Source: UMGS1071 sp045638545 | GTDB lineage: Bacteria > Bacillota > Clostridia > Oscillospirales > Acutalibacteraceae | DNA: 21,672 bases | Direction: 5' to 3' | NCBI GenBank assembly: GCA_045638545.1 | Contig: JAZUBL010000016.1 | Location: 1-21,672, forward strand | Part shown: piece after piece, positions 7,895 through 14,239 of the stretch | Position numbering within the stretch: the stretch's first letter is position 1 | How the letters are laid out: the number at the start of each line of letters is the position of its first letter | The notes under the pieces: generated by a model | Told to the model about the DNA's origin: nothing | Databases searched by the model: none | The model's input: only the letters and a program-made list of their open reading frames with translations | Program-made: the position numbers and the translations under genes

Positions 7895-10180
7895 TTATTG
7901 TACGGCGTCCTTGGTAATGAAGTTTACAGTGATTACTGTACCCGGCTTTACCTTTTCGCCTTCCTTAATACTCTGTGCGCTGGACACTGCTTCACCGCTG
8001 GAAGCGTTTACACCTGTCACCTTGATCTGCAGGCCGTATCCCGCCGCAATGCTGTTTGCATCGTAGAAGGAGTAACCAATCAGGTTCGGTACTTCTACAA
8101 CTTCCTGTGCGCTTTCTTCGTCAGTAAAGAGCACTACAGTACCGCCGCTTGGGATCGCTGCACTTGGTTCTGGAGACTGAGCCAGAACAGTGTCGCCGTA
8201 ACCGTAAACCTCATAGTTCAGGTCAGCGTTTGCAATCTTCTGCTTTGCAGCGTCCACTGTTTCACCGATCACAACCGGTGTGTTTGTATCAAGTTCTGCT
8301 GCCTCTGCCTCGGTGTACTGTGGTTCAATGCCCAGGTATGGCAGGATCTCGCTCATCATATTTGCAAATACCGGTGCCGCTACGGCGCTGCCGTAGTAGT
8401 TGCCGGAAGTATCTGGTTCGTCAAAGAATACCAGCAGTGCGATCTCCGGATCATCTACCGGAGCAAAGCCGCAGTAAGATGCAATGTACTGCATCTTTGC
8501 GCCCTTTTCAGCACCGCCCTCTTCACGGTATTTTGCAACCTTTTCCGATGTACCGGTCTTACCGCAGATACCATAACCGGCTACGTAACCGTTCTTACCG
8601 GTACCCTCGATGGCGTTGCGGTTCATGATCTTTGCAACGCGCTTTGCTGTATCTTCAGAAAGCACCTGACGCTTAACCTTTGTTTCTGTTGTCTCGATGA
8701 TATTGCCCTCGGAGTCCATGATCTGGGCTACGATGTATGGCTGCACCAGGTCGCCGCCGTTGGCGATGGCTGCTGTTGCTGTTACCATCTGAATTGGTGT
8801 GATGGAGAAGTTCTGACCGAAGGAGTAAACCGCAAGGTCAGTGATGATCATATTTTCTGCGTCGGTGTAAAGGCTTTCAGATTCACCTGGCAGGTCAACG
8901 CCTGTTTTCTCTGCAAAGCCGAAACCATGGAAGTATTCCATGAAGTCTTCTTCACCCAGCTTAAAGCCAAGCCACATGAACAGCGGGTTGCAGGAATTCA
9001 TCAGACCCTCCTCCACAGTCTGCAGACCGTGACCGGAGGTCAGATGGCATTGGATGGACCAGGTGTCAACCTTGGTGAAACCCTTACAGCTGAAGGTATC
9101 GTTTTCATCTACCAGGTTTTCTTCCAGAGAAGCAGCCAGTGTGATGATCTTGAAAACGGAACCAGGGTAGTAAGTGTCACTCACTGCCTTGTTTCTCCAC
9201 TGTGCCTGCAGGGCATCAGATTCTGCCTGATAGCGTTCTGCCTCCGGTAGTGCATTGATCGCTTCGATCACGTTCTGGTCGGTAATGGTGTATGGGTCGT
9301 TCGGGTCAAAGTCGCCGGAAACGGCCATACCCAGGATCGCACCTGTCTTTACGTTCATGCAGATGGCTGTTGCACGGTTGCCAACATTGTTGTTCGCTAC
9401 GCCTTCATCCAGATATTTCTCCAGTGTGTGCTGAATGGTTTCGTCCAGTGTCAGCTTCAGGCTGTAACCGTCTTCTGCCTCTACCATCTGATCGTATTCA
9501 AATGGCATTTCTGTACCAACTGCGTTTCTTACAGTAACCAGCTTACCGGCTGTACCGGTCAGATAGTCGTCATAATACACTTCCAGACCGGCGAGGCCCT
9601 GTCCATCGGAGCCAACAAAGCCCAGAACGCAGGATGCCATGGTGCCGTAAGGATAGTAACGCTTGTAGTCAGATTCCAGCAAAATACCGCTGCTCTGGTT
9701 GTAATCGCGGATCAGTTCCCGCTTCAGTTCCAGAATTTCATCACGGACATCTGTTTCAACACCGCGCTCCAGAATCTCGTAATAAGTGCCTTTATCGATC
9801 TTTTTCTCGATTACTGCCGGATCAATTTCCAGAATTTCCGAGAGACCGTTTACAATTTTTGCTCGTACTTCCTGCTGCTTCTGAATCGTCTTTTCTGAAG
9901 CACCCTCTGCAGGAAGGATATATTTCGGTTCCAGAACAACCTGCCATACGCTGGCGCTCTGAGCCAGAATTTTACCATTGGTATCATAAATCGTACCGCG
10001 CTGGGCCGTGATCTGGGTATCCTGGAGCTGCTGGTCTACGGCCGCTTTTTTCAGAGAAGCGCCTTCAAAGATCTGAAGTCGGATCAGGCTGAAGATAATT
10101 GCGCCGAATCCAATGACGATCAGGCCAATCAGAACAAGCATCGTTCTGCGCCACATTGTTATTGTTGGTCCCTTCGCCAT
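7895..10180 (-). CDS. spoVD: Class B penicillin-binding protein (FtsI/SpoVD type) with two PASTA domains
   Basis: Membrane-anchored D,D-transpeptidase that cross-links septal peptidoglycan and partners FtsW. In 761 aa: a short cytoplasmic end, a membrane anchor at about 13-35, a PBP dimerisation/pedestal domain from about 55 (RGTIYDTNGKILA at 61-73), then the transpeptidase domain with the SxxK motif SVFK (Ser341-Lys344), SCN (396-398) and KTG (541-543). Two C-terminal PASTA repeats follow, at about 634-687 and 693-757. All catalytic motifs are intact. The start ATG 10178-10180 has a GGGGG site 8 nt upstream. It is the only PBP in the cluster, so it probably serves vegetative division even though its place before mraY resembles spoVD. 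A terminator-like hairpin lies in the leader between it and the upstream ftsL-like gene. Confidence 0.93.
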   Translation of the reverse strand: MAKGPTITMWRRTMLVLIGLIVIGFGAIIFSLIRLQIFEGASLKKAAVDQQLQDTQITAQRGTIYDTNGKILAQSASVWQVVLEPKYILPAEGASEKTIQKQQEVRAKIVNGLSEILEIDPAVIEKKIDKGTYYEILERGVETDVRDEILELKRELIRDYNQSSGILLESDYKRYYPYGTMASCVLGFVGSDGQGLAGLEVYYDDYLTGTAGKLVTVRNAVGTEMPFEYDQMVEAEDGYSLKLTLDETIQHTLEKYLDEGVANNNVGNRATAICMNVKTGAILGMAVSGDFDPNDPYTITDQNVIEAINALPEAERYQAESDALQAQWRNKAVSDTYYPGSVFKIITLAASLEENLVDENDTFSCKGFTKVDTWSIQCHLTSGHGLQTVEEGLMNSCNPLFMWLGFKLGEEDFMEYFHGFGFAEKTGVDLPGESESLYTDAENMIITDLAVYSFGQNFSITPIQMVTATAAIANGGDLVQPYIVAQIMDSEGNIIETTETKVKRQVLSEDTAKRVAKIMNRNAIEGTGKNGYVAGYGICGKTGTSEKVAKYREEGGAEKGAKMQYIASYCGFAPVDDPEIALLVFFDEPDTSGNYYGSAVAAPVFANMMSEILPYLGIEPQYTEAEAAELDTNTPVVIGETVDAAKQKIANADLNYEVYGYGDTVLAQSPEPSAAIPSGGTVVLFTDEESAQEVVEVPNLIGYSFYDANSIAAGYGLQIKVTGVNASSGEAVSSAQSIKEGEKVKPGTVITVNFITKDAVQ

Positions 10181-10198
10181 GTTCCATTCCCCCTTTTA

Positions 10199-10230
10199 CA
10201 AAAATAAGAGTTAAGACACCTCTCAACTCT
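10199..10230 (-). terminator. Terminator-like hairpin between ftsL-like gene and PBP gene
   Basis: In the minus-strand RNA, AGAGUUGAGA pairs with UCUUAACUCU (10-bp stem, one G-U pair, GGUG loop), followed directly by UAUUUUUG. This has the form of a weak intrinsic terminator: the stem has only three G-C pairs. It sits inside the dcw operon, about 20 nt before the PBP start, so partial termination or attenuation is likely rather than a full stop. Confidence 0.65.
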
Positions 10231-10315
10231 CTTTCGACACGCCAGAATCCGACCCCATCCTTCCGTATGTAACTGCACACGTTCCAATGGAATACTTACT
10301 GGCATGATATTTAAC

Positions 10316-10834
10316 TTATGACAATAAATTGATCAGGAAGTTCCAGCCGGAAACAATCCAGTTTGGATCTTCTGCCTGAACAACAACACCCTTATCATCA
10401 GAAGACAGCTCAATATACTCCATCTGGGTCTGCTCTTCCTTGGCCATGCCCAGATTCTTGGTTGCATATTCTTCCACAGCAGATGGTGAAAGCTGAGAGT
10501 CAGTCTGCATCTGATACTGAATGTGCAGGCTCTGAGATTCTTCCAGCGCCTTGTTTGTTGATTCGATTTCTGCGGTGAGCTCTGCCAGGCGAACCTGATT
10601 GAAAATCAGGAATGCGCAGATTGCAGCGCCCATGCCCATTAACACAACTTTTTTTACTGCGCCATGGTTTTTTGCACGGCGGCGCTTCTGTGTTGTCTTG
10701 TCCAGATGCTCCTGCGGCATCTTGATCAGGTTATTTTCTTTCGGTTGATTTGGCTGTTGTTCCGGTTCTTCCACTTTTCGTGGCTCAAACAGCGCAAAAT
10801 CATATGCATTATTGGTCTTATTAGGATCTGTCAT
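10316..10834 (-). CDS. ftsL: FtsL-like septum protein
   Basis: Small bitopic divisome protein. In 172 aa the N-terminal 60 residues are cytoplasmic and end in a basic patch (QKRRRAKNHGAVKK). One membrane segment follows at about 61-79 (VVLMGMGAAICAFLIFNQ), then a heptad-like coiled coil at about 82-112. The FtsL-type end LSPSAVEEYATKNLGMAKEEQ (split around residues 115-134) is present. FtsL sequences are poorly conserved, so the call rests on this architecture plus position between rsmH and the PBP. The start is ATG 10832-10834, about 10 nt after GGAG; a GTG at 10841-10843 is too close to that site. The last 16 residues, rich in Trp, Ile and Leu (PNWIVSGWNFLINLLS), are unusual for FtsL. Confidence 0.82.
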   Translation of the reverse strand: MTDPNKTNNAYDFALFEPRKVEEPEQQPNQPKENNLIKMPQEHLDKTTQKRRRAKNHGAVKKVVLMGMGAAICAFLIFNQVRLAELTAEIESTNKALEESQSLHIQYQMQTDSQLSPSAVEEYATKNLGMAKEEQTQMEYIELSSDDKGVVVQAEDPNWIVSGWNFLINLLS

Positions 10835-10877
10835 TGATTTCACGCTCCATTCTTAATCGCAACATCCCATAAATCCA

Positions 10878-11807
10878 TCAAAGTTTTGTGCATACACGCA
10901 GTCTTGCGCTGCGGCTTCGTGGATTTTCTTCCAGTTCCTGTTCTGTCGGTGCCAGTCCTTTTTTATAGAGCAGCTCCGCTTTCGGCTTATTGCCGCATAC
11001 GCACACCGGGAAATCCGGTGGACAGGTACAGCCTTTACACCATTCATTCATTGTTTGCTTTACGATCCTGTCTTCCAGTGAATGGAAGGTAATGATCGCC
11101 AGTCTGCCGCCAGGCGCCAGCAGGGAAAATGCCGCTTCCAGCGCTGCGACTAAATGATCCAGTTCCTTATTGACTGCAATGCGCAGTGCCTGGAACGTTT
11201 TGCGGGCCGGATGACCTTCCGCTCTGCGAACGGCTGCCGGAACCGACTCTCTGATAATATCTGCAAGCTGTGTAGTGGTCTCAATCGGACCGCCCTCTTC
11301 TCTTGCACGAACAATGCCCTGCGCAATGCGCTTTGCATTTTTATCTTCGCCATAACGGCTGATGATCTGTGCCAGCTCCTGCCAGCTCAGGTGATTCACT
11401 AAATCGTAGGCGCTTGTCCCCTCCTGGCTCATGCGCATATCCAGCGGAGCCTCATGATGATAGGAGAAGCCTCTCTCCGGTGTATCCAGCTGATAGGAAG
11501 AAACGCCAATATCTAATAGTATACCATTAATCGGACCCATGTCACAAGCTTCCGCAATGGAAATCATGTTAGAAAATTGACCGTGATATACGGTAGAACA
11601 TGGGTATTTTGCCAGTCTCTCCGTTACAACTGCAATTGCATCCGGGTCCTGGTCAATGGAAAGCAGACGCCCGGTGGTCAGCTGCTTTACAATTGCCTCT
11701 GAGTGTCCACCGCCGCCGGCTGTTCCGTCAATATAATTACCGTCCGGCTGAATGTTCAGGGACGCAATTGTTTCATTAAATAAAACCGGTACGTGGTTAA
11801 ATTCCAT
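10878..11807 (-). CDS. rsmH: 16S rRNA (cytosine1402-N4)-methyltransferase RsmH (MraW)
   Basis: SAM-dependent methyltransferase acting on C1402 in the decoding centre of 16S rRNA. The 309-aa protein begins MEFNHVPVLFNETI and has the SAM loop DGTAGGGGHS (27-36), LLDIGVSSYQLDTPERGFS (97-115), PLDMRM (121-126) and a C-terminal IITFHSLEDRIVK block. A Cys-rich stretch (CKGCTCP...PVCVCG) near the end is also found in Firmicute members. The start ATG 11805-11807 gives the family's conserved N-terminus; the frame is open three codons further to a GTG. It lies 17 bp after mraZ, the standard order at the head of dcw clusters. Confidence 0.97.
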   Translation of the reverse strand: MEFNHVPVLFNETIASLNIQPDGNYIDGTAGGGGHSEAIVKQLTTGRLLSIDQDPDAIAVVTERLAKYPCSTVYHGQFSNMISIAEACDMGPINGILLDIGVSSYQLDTPERGFSYHHEAPLDMRMSQEGTSAYDLVNHLSWQELAQIISRYGEDKNAKRIAQGIVRAREEGGPIETTTQLADIIRESVPAAVRRAEGHPARKTFQALRIAVNKELDHLVAALEAAFSLLAPGGRLAIITFHSLEDRIVKQTMNEWCKGCTCPPDFPVCVCGNKPKAELLYKKGLAPTEQELEENPRSRSARLRVCTKL

Positions 11808-11824
11808 CGTTACCACCCACCACC

Positions 11825-12244
11825 TTAAAAATCAAGTTCATCCATTGCTTCTGCAATGGTTTCCTGGGTCAGTGCGCCATTAATCTGGTTCCACTTCTCT
11901 GTACTCCAGATTTCCGCGCGGGCAGACGTGCCGATAAAGGTCACATCTTTTTCCAGGCCGGCATATTCCCGCAGGTTCTGCGGAATCAGAATACGACCCT
12001 GCTTGTCCGGCTCCACTTCTGCCGCACCTGCAAAGAAAAAACGCTGCAGACTGCGGGACTTGGAAATTGGCATTGCGGCAATTTTTGCCTGCAGCTGCTC
12101 CCAGCCATCGGATGAGAGGACAAAAAGGCAGCCGTCAAGACCCTTTGTGATATAAAAGCACTTGCCAAGGTCCTCGCGGAACTTAGCCGGTACGATCACA
12201 CGGTTTTTGACGTCAATATTATGCTGGTATTCGCCAATTAACAT
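11825..12244 (-). CDS. mraZ: Transcriptional regulator MraZ
   Basis: DNA-binding regulator of the dcw cluster, forming rings of subunits that bind phased short repeats upstream of its own gene. The 139-aa protein has two tandem AbrB-like/MraZ half-domains with matching motifs: DVKNRVIVPAKFREDL (11-26) and DKQGRILIPQNLREYAG (about 79-95). Length is typical (about 140-150). The start ATG 12242-12244 has GAGGT 6 nt upstream. It is the first gene of the operon, and direct AAGTGG repeats plus a promoter are found just upstream, consistent with autoregulation. Confidence 0.97.
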   Translation of the reverse strand: MLIGEYQHNIDVKNRVIVPAKFREDLGKCFYITKGLDGCLFVLSSDGWEQLQAKIAAMPISKSRSLQRFFFAGAAEVEPDKQGRILIPQNLREYAGLEKDVTFIGTSARAEIWSTEKWNQINGALTQETIAEAMDELDF

Positions 12245-12284
12245 AATGCTACCTCAATTTCCTGGGATTATTCCGCCCAAAGTT

Positions 12285-12321
12285 GCACTTTGTGGAACAA
12301 TCTGCCACTTCTCACCACTTT
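12285..12321 (-). promoter_or_regulatory. Putative MraZ operator: phased AAAGTGG-type repeats
   Basis: On the minus strand AAAGTGG (12321-12315) and GAAGTGG (12311-12305) are direct repeats with exact 10-bp spacing. A third, AAAGTGC (12291-12285), lies a further 20 bp on, in the same helical phase. They begin only a few bases after the predicted transcription start, where an MraZ repressor would be expected to sit. MraZ is known to bind closely spaced GTG-containing repeats; assigning these repeats to it is inference. Confidence 0.65.
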
Positions 12322-12330
12322 ACATAATAG

Positions 12331-12359
12331 ATTATATAATAAACCCTATGGAATTTCAA
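12331..12359 (-). promoter_or_regulatory. SigA-type promoter of the dcw operon
   Basis: TTGAAA (complement of 12354-12359), a 17-bp spacer and a perfect TATAAT (complement of 12331-12336). The predicted start near 12324 gives a leader of about 80 nt before mraZ that contains the phased repeats. Confidence 0.8.
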
Positions 12360-12437
12360 CCTTCATTTTCTCTCCAAAGACTGAAATTTCCGGTATTTTC
12401 TGCCATTTTACCATGTTTACCGGGAATATATGGCGAT

Positions 12438-12470
12438 AAAAAAACAGGCACCACAAGATTCTGTGGTGCC
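12438..12470 (-). terminator. Intrinsic terminator of the rsmD-coaD operon
   Basis: Minus-strand RNA GGCACCACA-GAAUCU-UGUGGUGCC is a perfect 9-bp stem, followed by UGUUUUUUU. It lies after the coiled-coil gene and before the dcw promoter, so it separates the two units. Confidence 0.92.
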
Positions 12471-12524
12471 GAATGAGAAATCATGCGAAAAATTCACGGA
12501 ATGTTCAAGATTTCTCTGCAGAAT

Positions 12525-13004
12525 TTAGCCGTTTAACTGCGCATTTTTCTGTGTTGCCTTGATGCCCTGGCGAGTCTTGCGCAGCTCTGCCAGACCCTCA
12601 GCCAGTGCATCGTCTGCACGGCGGAGAAGATCGTCAACGTACTCGTTTGTAGCCTTGCGGATCTCTCTGGACTTGCCGTTTGCCTGGTTCAGCATGCTTG
12701 TAGCCTGCTCCTGAGCCTGTCTTGTGATCTCGTCCTGCATGATCATGCGCTTTGCACGCTCTTCTGCTGCACGAACGATACCTTCTGCCTCGCGCTTTGC
12801 GTCAGCAATGATCTGGTTGCGGTCTGCTACGATTGCTCTTGCCTGACGTGTCTCCTGTGGGAGATTGTCGCGGAGCTCATCCAGCAGGTTCTTTACCTCG
12901 CCGCCGTCTACCATTGCCTTACCGCCGCTGAGAGGAAGATGCCATGCACGTTCCACCACGCTGTAAAGTTCTTCCATTAATTCGTCTACGTTACGGTTAC
13001 TCAT
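12525..13004 (-). CDS. Coiled-coil protein of unknown function (resembles V-/F-type ATPase stalk subunits)
   Basis: A 159-aa soluble, highly charged protein. After an N-terminal region (MSNRNVDELMEELYSVVERA) and a short glycine segment, residues about 40-150 form a long Ala/Glu/Arg/Lys/Gln-rich helix with coiled-coil character (ADAKREAEGIVRAAEERAKR, RAQEQATSML-like repeats). Such proteins are often labelled ATPase subunit H or B because of this composition, but there is no membrane anchor and no ATPase genes nearby, so I regard that label as unreliable. A DivIVA-like or scaffold role is possible but unproven. The start ATG 13002-13004 has AGGAGG upstream. It follows coaD by 16 bp and ends at the operon terminator. 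Confidence 0.75.
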   Translation of the reverse strand: MSNRNVDELMEELYSVVERAWHLPLSGGKAMVDGGEVKNLLDELRDNLPQETRQARAIVADRNQIIADAKREAEGIVRAAEERAKRMIMQDEITRQAQEQATSMLNQANGKSREIRKATNEYVDDLLRRADDALAEGLAELRKTRQGIKATQKNAQLNG

Positions 13005-13020
13005 TCTATATTCCTCCTGT

Positions 13021-13536
13021 TTATTGATTCACTTCCTGATCAGACCGTACTTTCAGCAGACGGCGCTGTACATCTTCTGTAATGCACTCCGGCACAAACG
13101 GCGAAATATCGCCGCCGAACCGCGCAATCTGCTTTACCATACTGGAGCTGAGGAACATATTTTCCAGACTGGTTGTCAGGAATACTGTTTCCAGCTCTGC
13201 GCTTAACATACGGTTTGTCATTGCCATCTGAAATTCATATTCAAAATCGGAAAGAGCGCGGAGACCTTTCACGATGGCAGCTGCATTTTTCAGCTTTGCA
13301 TATTCTGCCAGCAGTCCGTCAAAGGATTCCACCTCCACGTTCTCAAGTCCTGCCTCTGCTGCAGCGCGGCGGATCAGCTCCACGCGTTCTGCTGCAGTAA
13401 AAGTGGACTTCTTGTCCGGGTTTACCATCACAGCAACTGTCAGCTTATCAAACAGCTTGGCTGCACGGATAATAACATCCAGATGACCTTTTGTTACCGG
13501 ATCAAAGCTGCCCGGATATACACCGGTCTTCATCAT
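13021..13536 (-). CDS. coaD: Pantetheine-phosphate adenylyltransferase CoaD
   Basis: Cytoplasmic nucleotidyltransferase that makes dephospho-CoA from 4'-phosphopantetheine and ATP, the penultimate step of CoA synthesis. In 171 aa the signature GSFDPVTKGHLDVI (9-22, with the TKGH ATP loop), KGLRALSDFEYEFQMA (90-105) and the C-terminal SSSMVKQIARFGGD (130-143) are all present. Length is typical (about 160-170). The first of two adjacent ATG codons (13534-13536) overlaps the rsmD stop; the second (13531-13533) has better spacing from GGAG, so the true protein may be one residue shorter. The rsmD-coaD pair is common in Firmicutes, and translational coupling is likely. Confidence 0.97.
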   Translation of the reverse strand: MMKTGVYPGSFDPVTKGHLDVIIRAAKLFDKLTVAVMVNPDKKSTFTAAERVELIRRAAAEAGLENVEVESFDGLLAEYAKLKNAAAIVKGLRALSDFEYEFQMAMTNRMLSAELETVFLTTSLENMFLSSSMVKQIARFGGDISPFVPECITEDVQRRLLKVRSDQEVNQ

Positions 13537-14084
13537 TGCTCCACCACTTCCTTGTGTCGATATAAGGTCAGCATGATCTTGCCGTATCGGTAAGATTTTA
13601 CCTGCACAAAGTCACCGGCGGTTTCCGGCAGGGTCTCCTCCATCGGGTGTTCGCAGATGATGGTACCGCCCTGGTTCATTACCTCAGCAACCATTGGCAG
13701 CGCCTTCTCCAGCATACCCTCCAGATACGGCGGATCAAGGAATGCAAGGTCGAACTTGCCGTCTTTCCGCAGCAGATAAGTCATATAATCACTCTGCACT
13801 ACCTGGATGTTTTCACCCAGTCCGGAAGTTTTCACGTTCTTCTGGATCACGGAAATAGACTCCTTGGAGCTGTCCACCAGCACAGCACAGCGAGCGCCAC
13901 GGCTCACAGCTTCGATGCCAACCTGTCCGCAGCCGGCAAACAGATCCAGGAATCTGCGGCCTTCAATATCAAACTGGATGATGTTGAACATGGACTCTTT
14001 GATCCGTTCTGTTGTTGGACGGACATCTCTGCCCTCCAGTGTGAGGAGTCGCTTTCCTCTTGCTTTTCCTGTAATAATTCGCAT
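13533..14084 (-). CDS. rsmD: 16S rRNA (guanine966-N2)-methyltransferase RsmD
   Basis: SAM-dependent methyltransferase for G966 of 16S rRNA. The 183-aa protein starts MRIITGKARGKRLLTLEG, a typical RsmD opening, followed by RPTTERIKESMFNII (22-36), the SAM loop DLFAGCGQVGIEAVSRGA (47-64) and the catalytic N6/N2-methyltransferase motif DPPY (117-120). Length matches the family. AGGAGG lies 8 nt before ATG 14082-14084, and a strong promoter lies just upstream, so this is the first gene of a three-gene operon with coaD and a coiled-coil gene. Confidence 0.96.
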   Translation of the reverse strand: MRIITGKARGKRLLTLEGRDVRPTTERIKESMFNIIQFDIEGRRFLDLFAGCGQVGIEAVSRGARCAVLVDSSKESISVIQKNVKTSGLGENIQVVQSDYMTYLLRKDGKFDLAFLDPPYLEGMLEKALPMVAEVMNQGGTIICEHPMEETLPETAGDFVQVKSYRYGKIMLTLYRHKEVVEQ

Positions 14085-14132
14085 ACAATACGCCTCCTCT
14101 GCACAAATTTTCGGGTAACATTCTCCCGCAAT

Positions 14133-14161
14133 ATTATCGCATTATCAAGATTCAGTGTCAA
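14133..14161 (-). promoter_or_regulatory. SigA-type promoter of rsmD-coaD operon
   Basis: Perfect TTGACA (complement of 14156-14161), a 17-bp spacer and GATAAT (complement of 14133-14138, five of six consensus bases). The start site would be about 40 nt before the rsmD ATG. Confidence 0.85.
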
Positions 14162-14239
14162 TTATCGTTCCAAGATTATAAGAATTCGTAATCGTTTTTT
14201 AACAATCTTCGCCACATTCTTTCAAATTAGAAACTCTTT

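Noticed and set aside
7898..9250. Plus-strand open frame of 450 codons opposite the PBP gene
   Set aside because: Antisense shadow of the PBP, whose catalytic motifs are intact; Cys-rich, unfolded-looking translation.
10170..10305. Possible leader peptide frame starting at ATG 10303-10305 on the minus strand, overlapping the PBP start
   Set aside because: No Shine-Dalgarno sequence and no run of a single amino acid codon that would suggest attenuation control.
12525..13004. Annotating the coiled-coil gene as an ATP synthase subunit
   Set aside because: Similarity is compositional only; no membrane anchor and no ATPase genes nearby.
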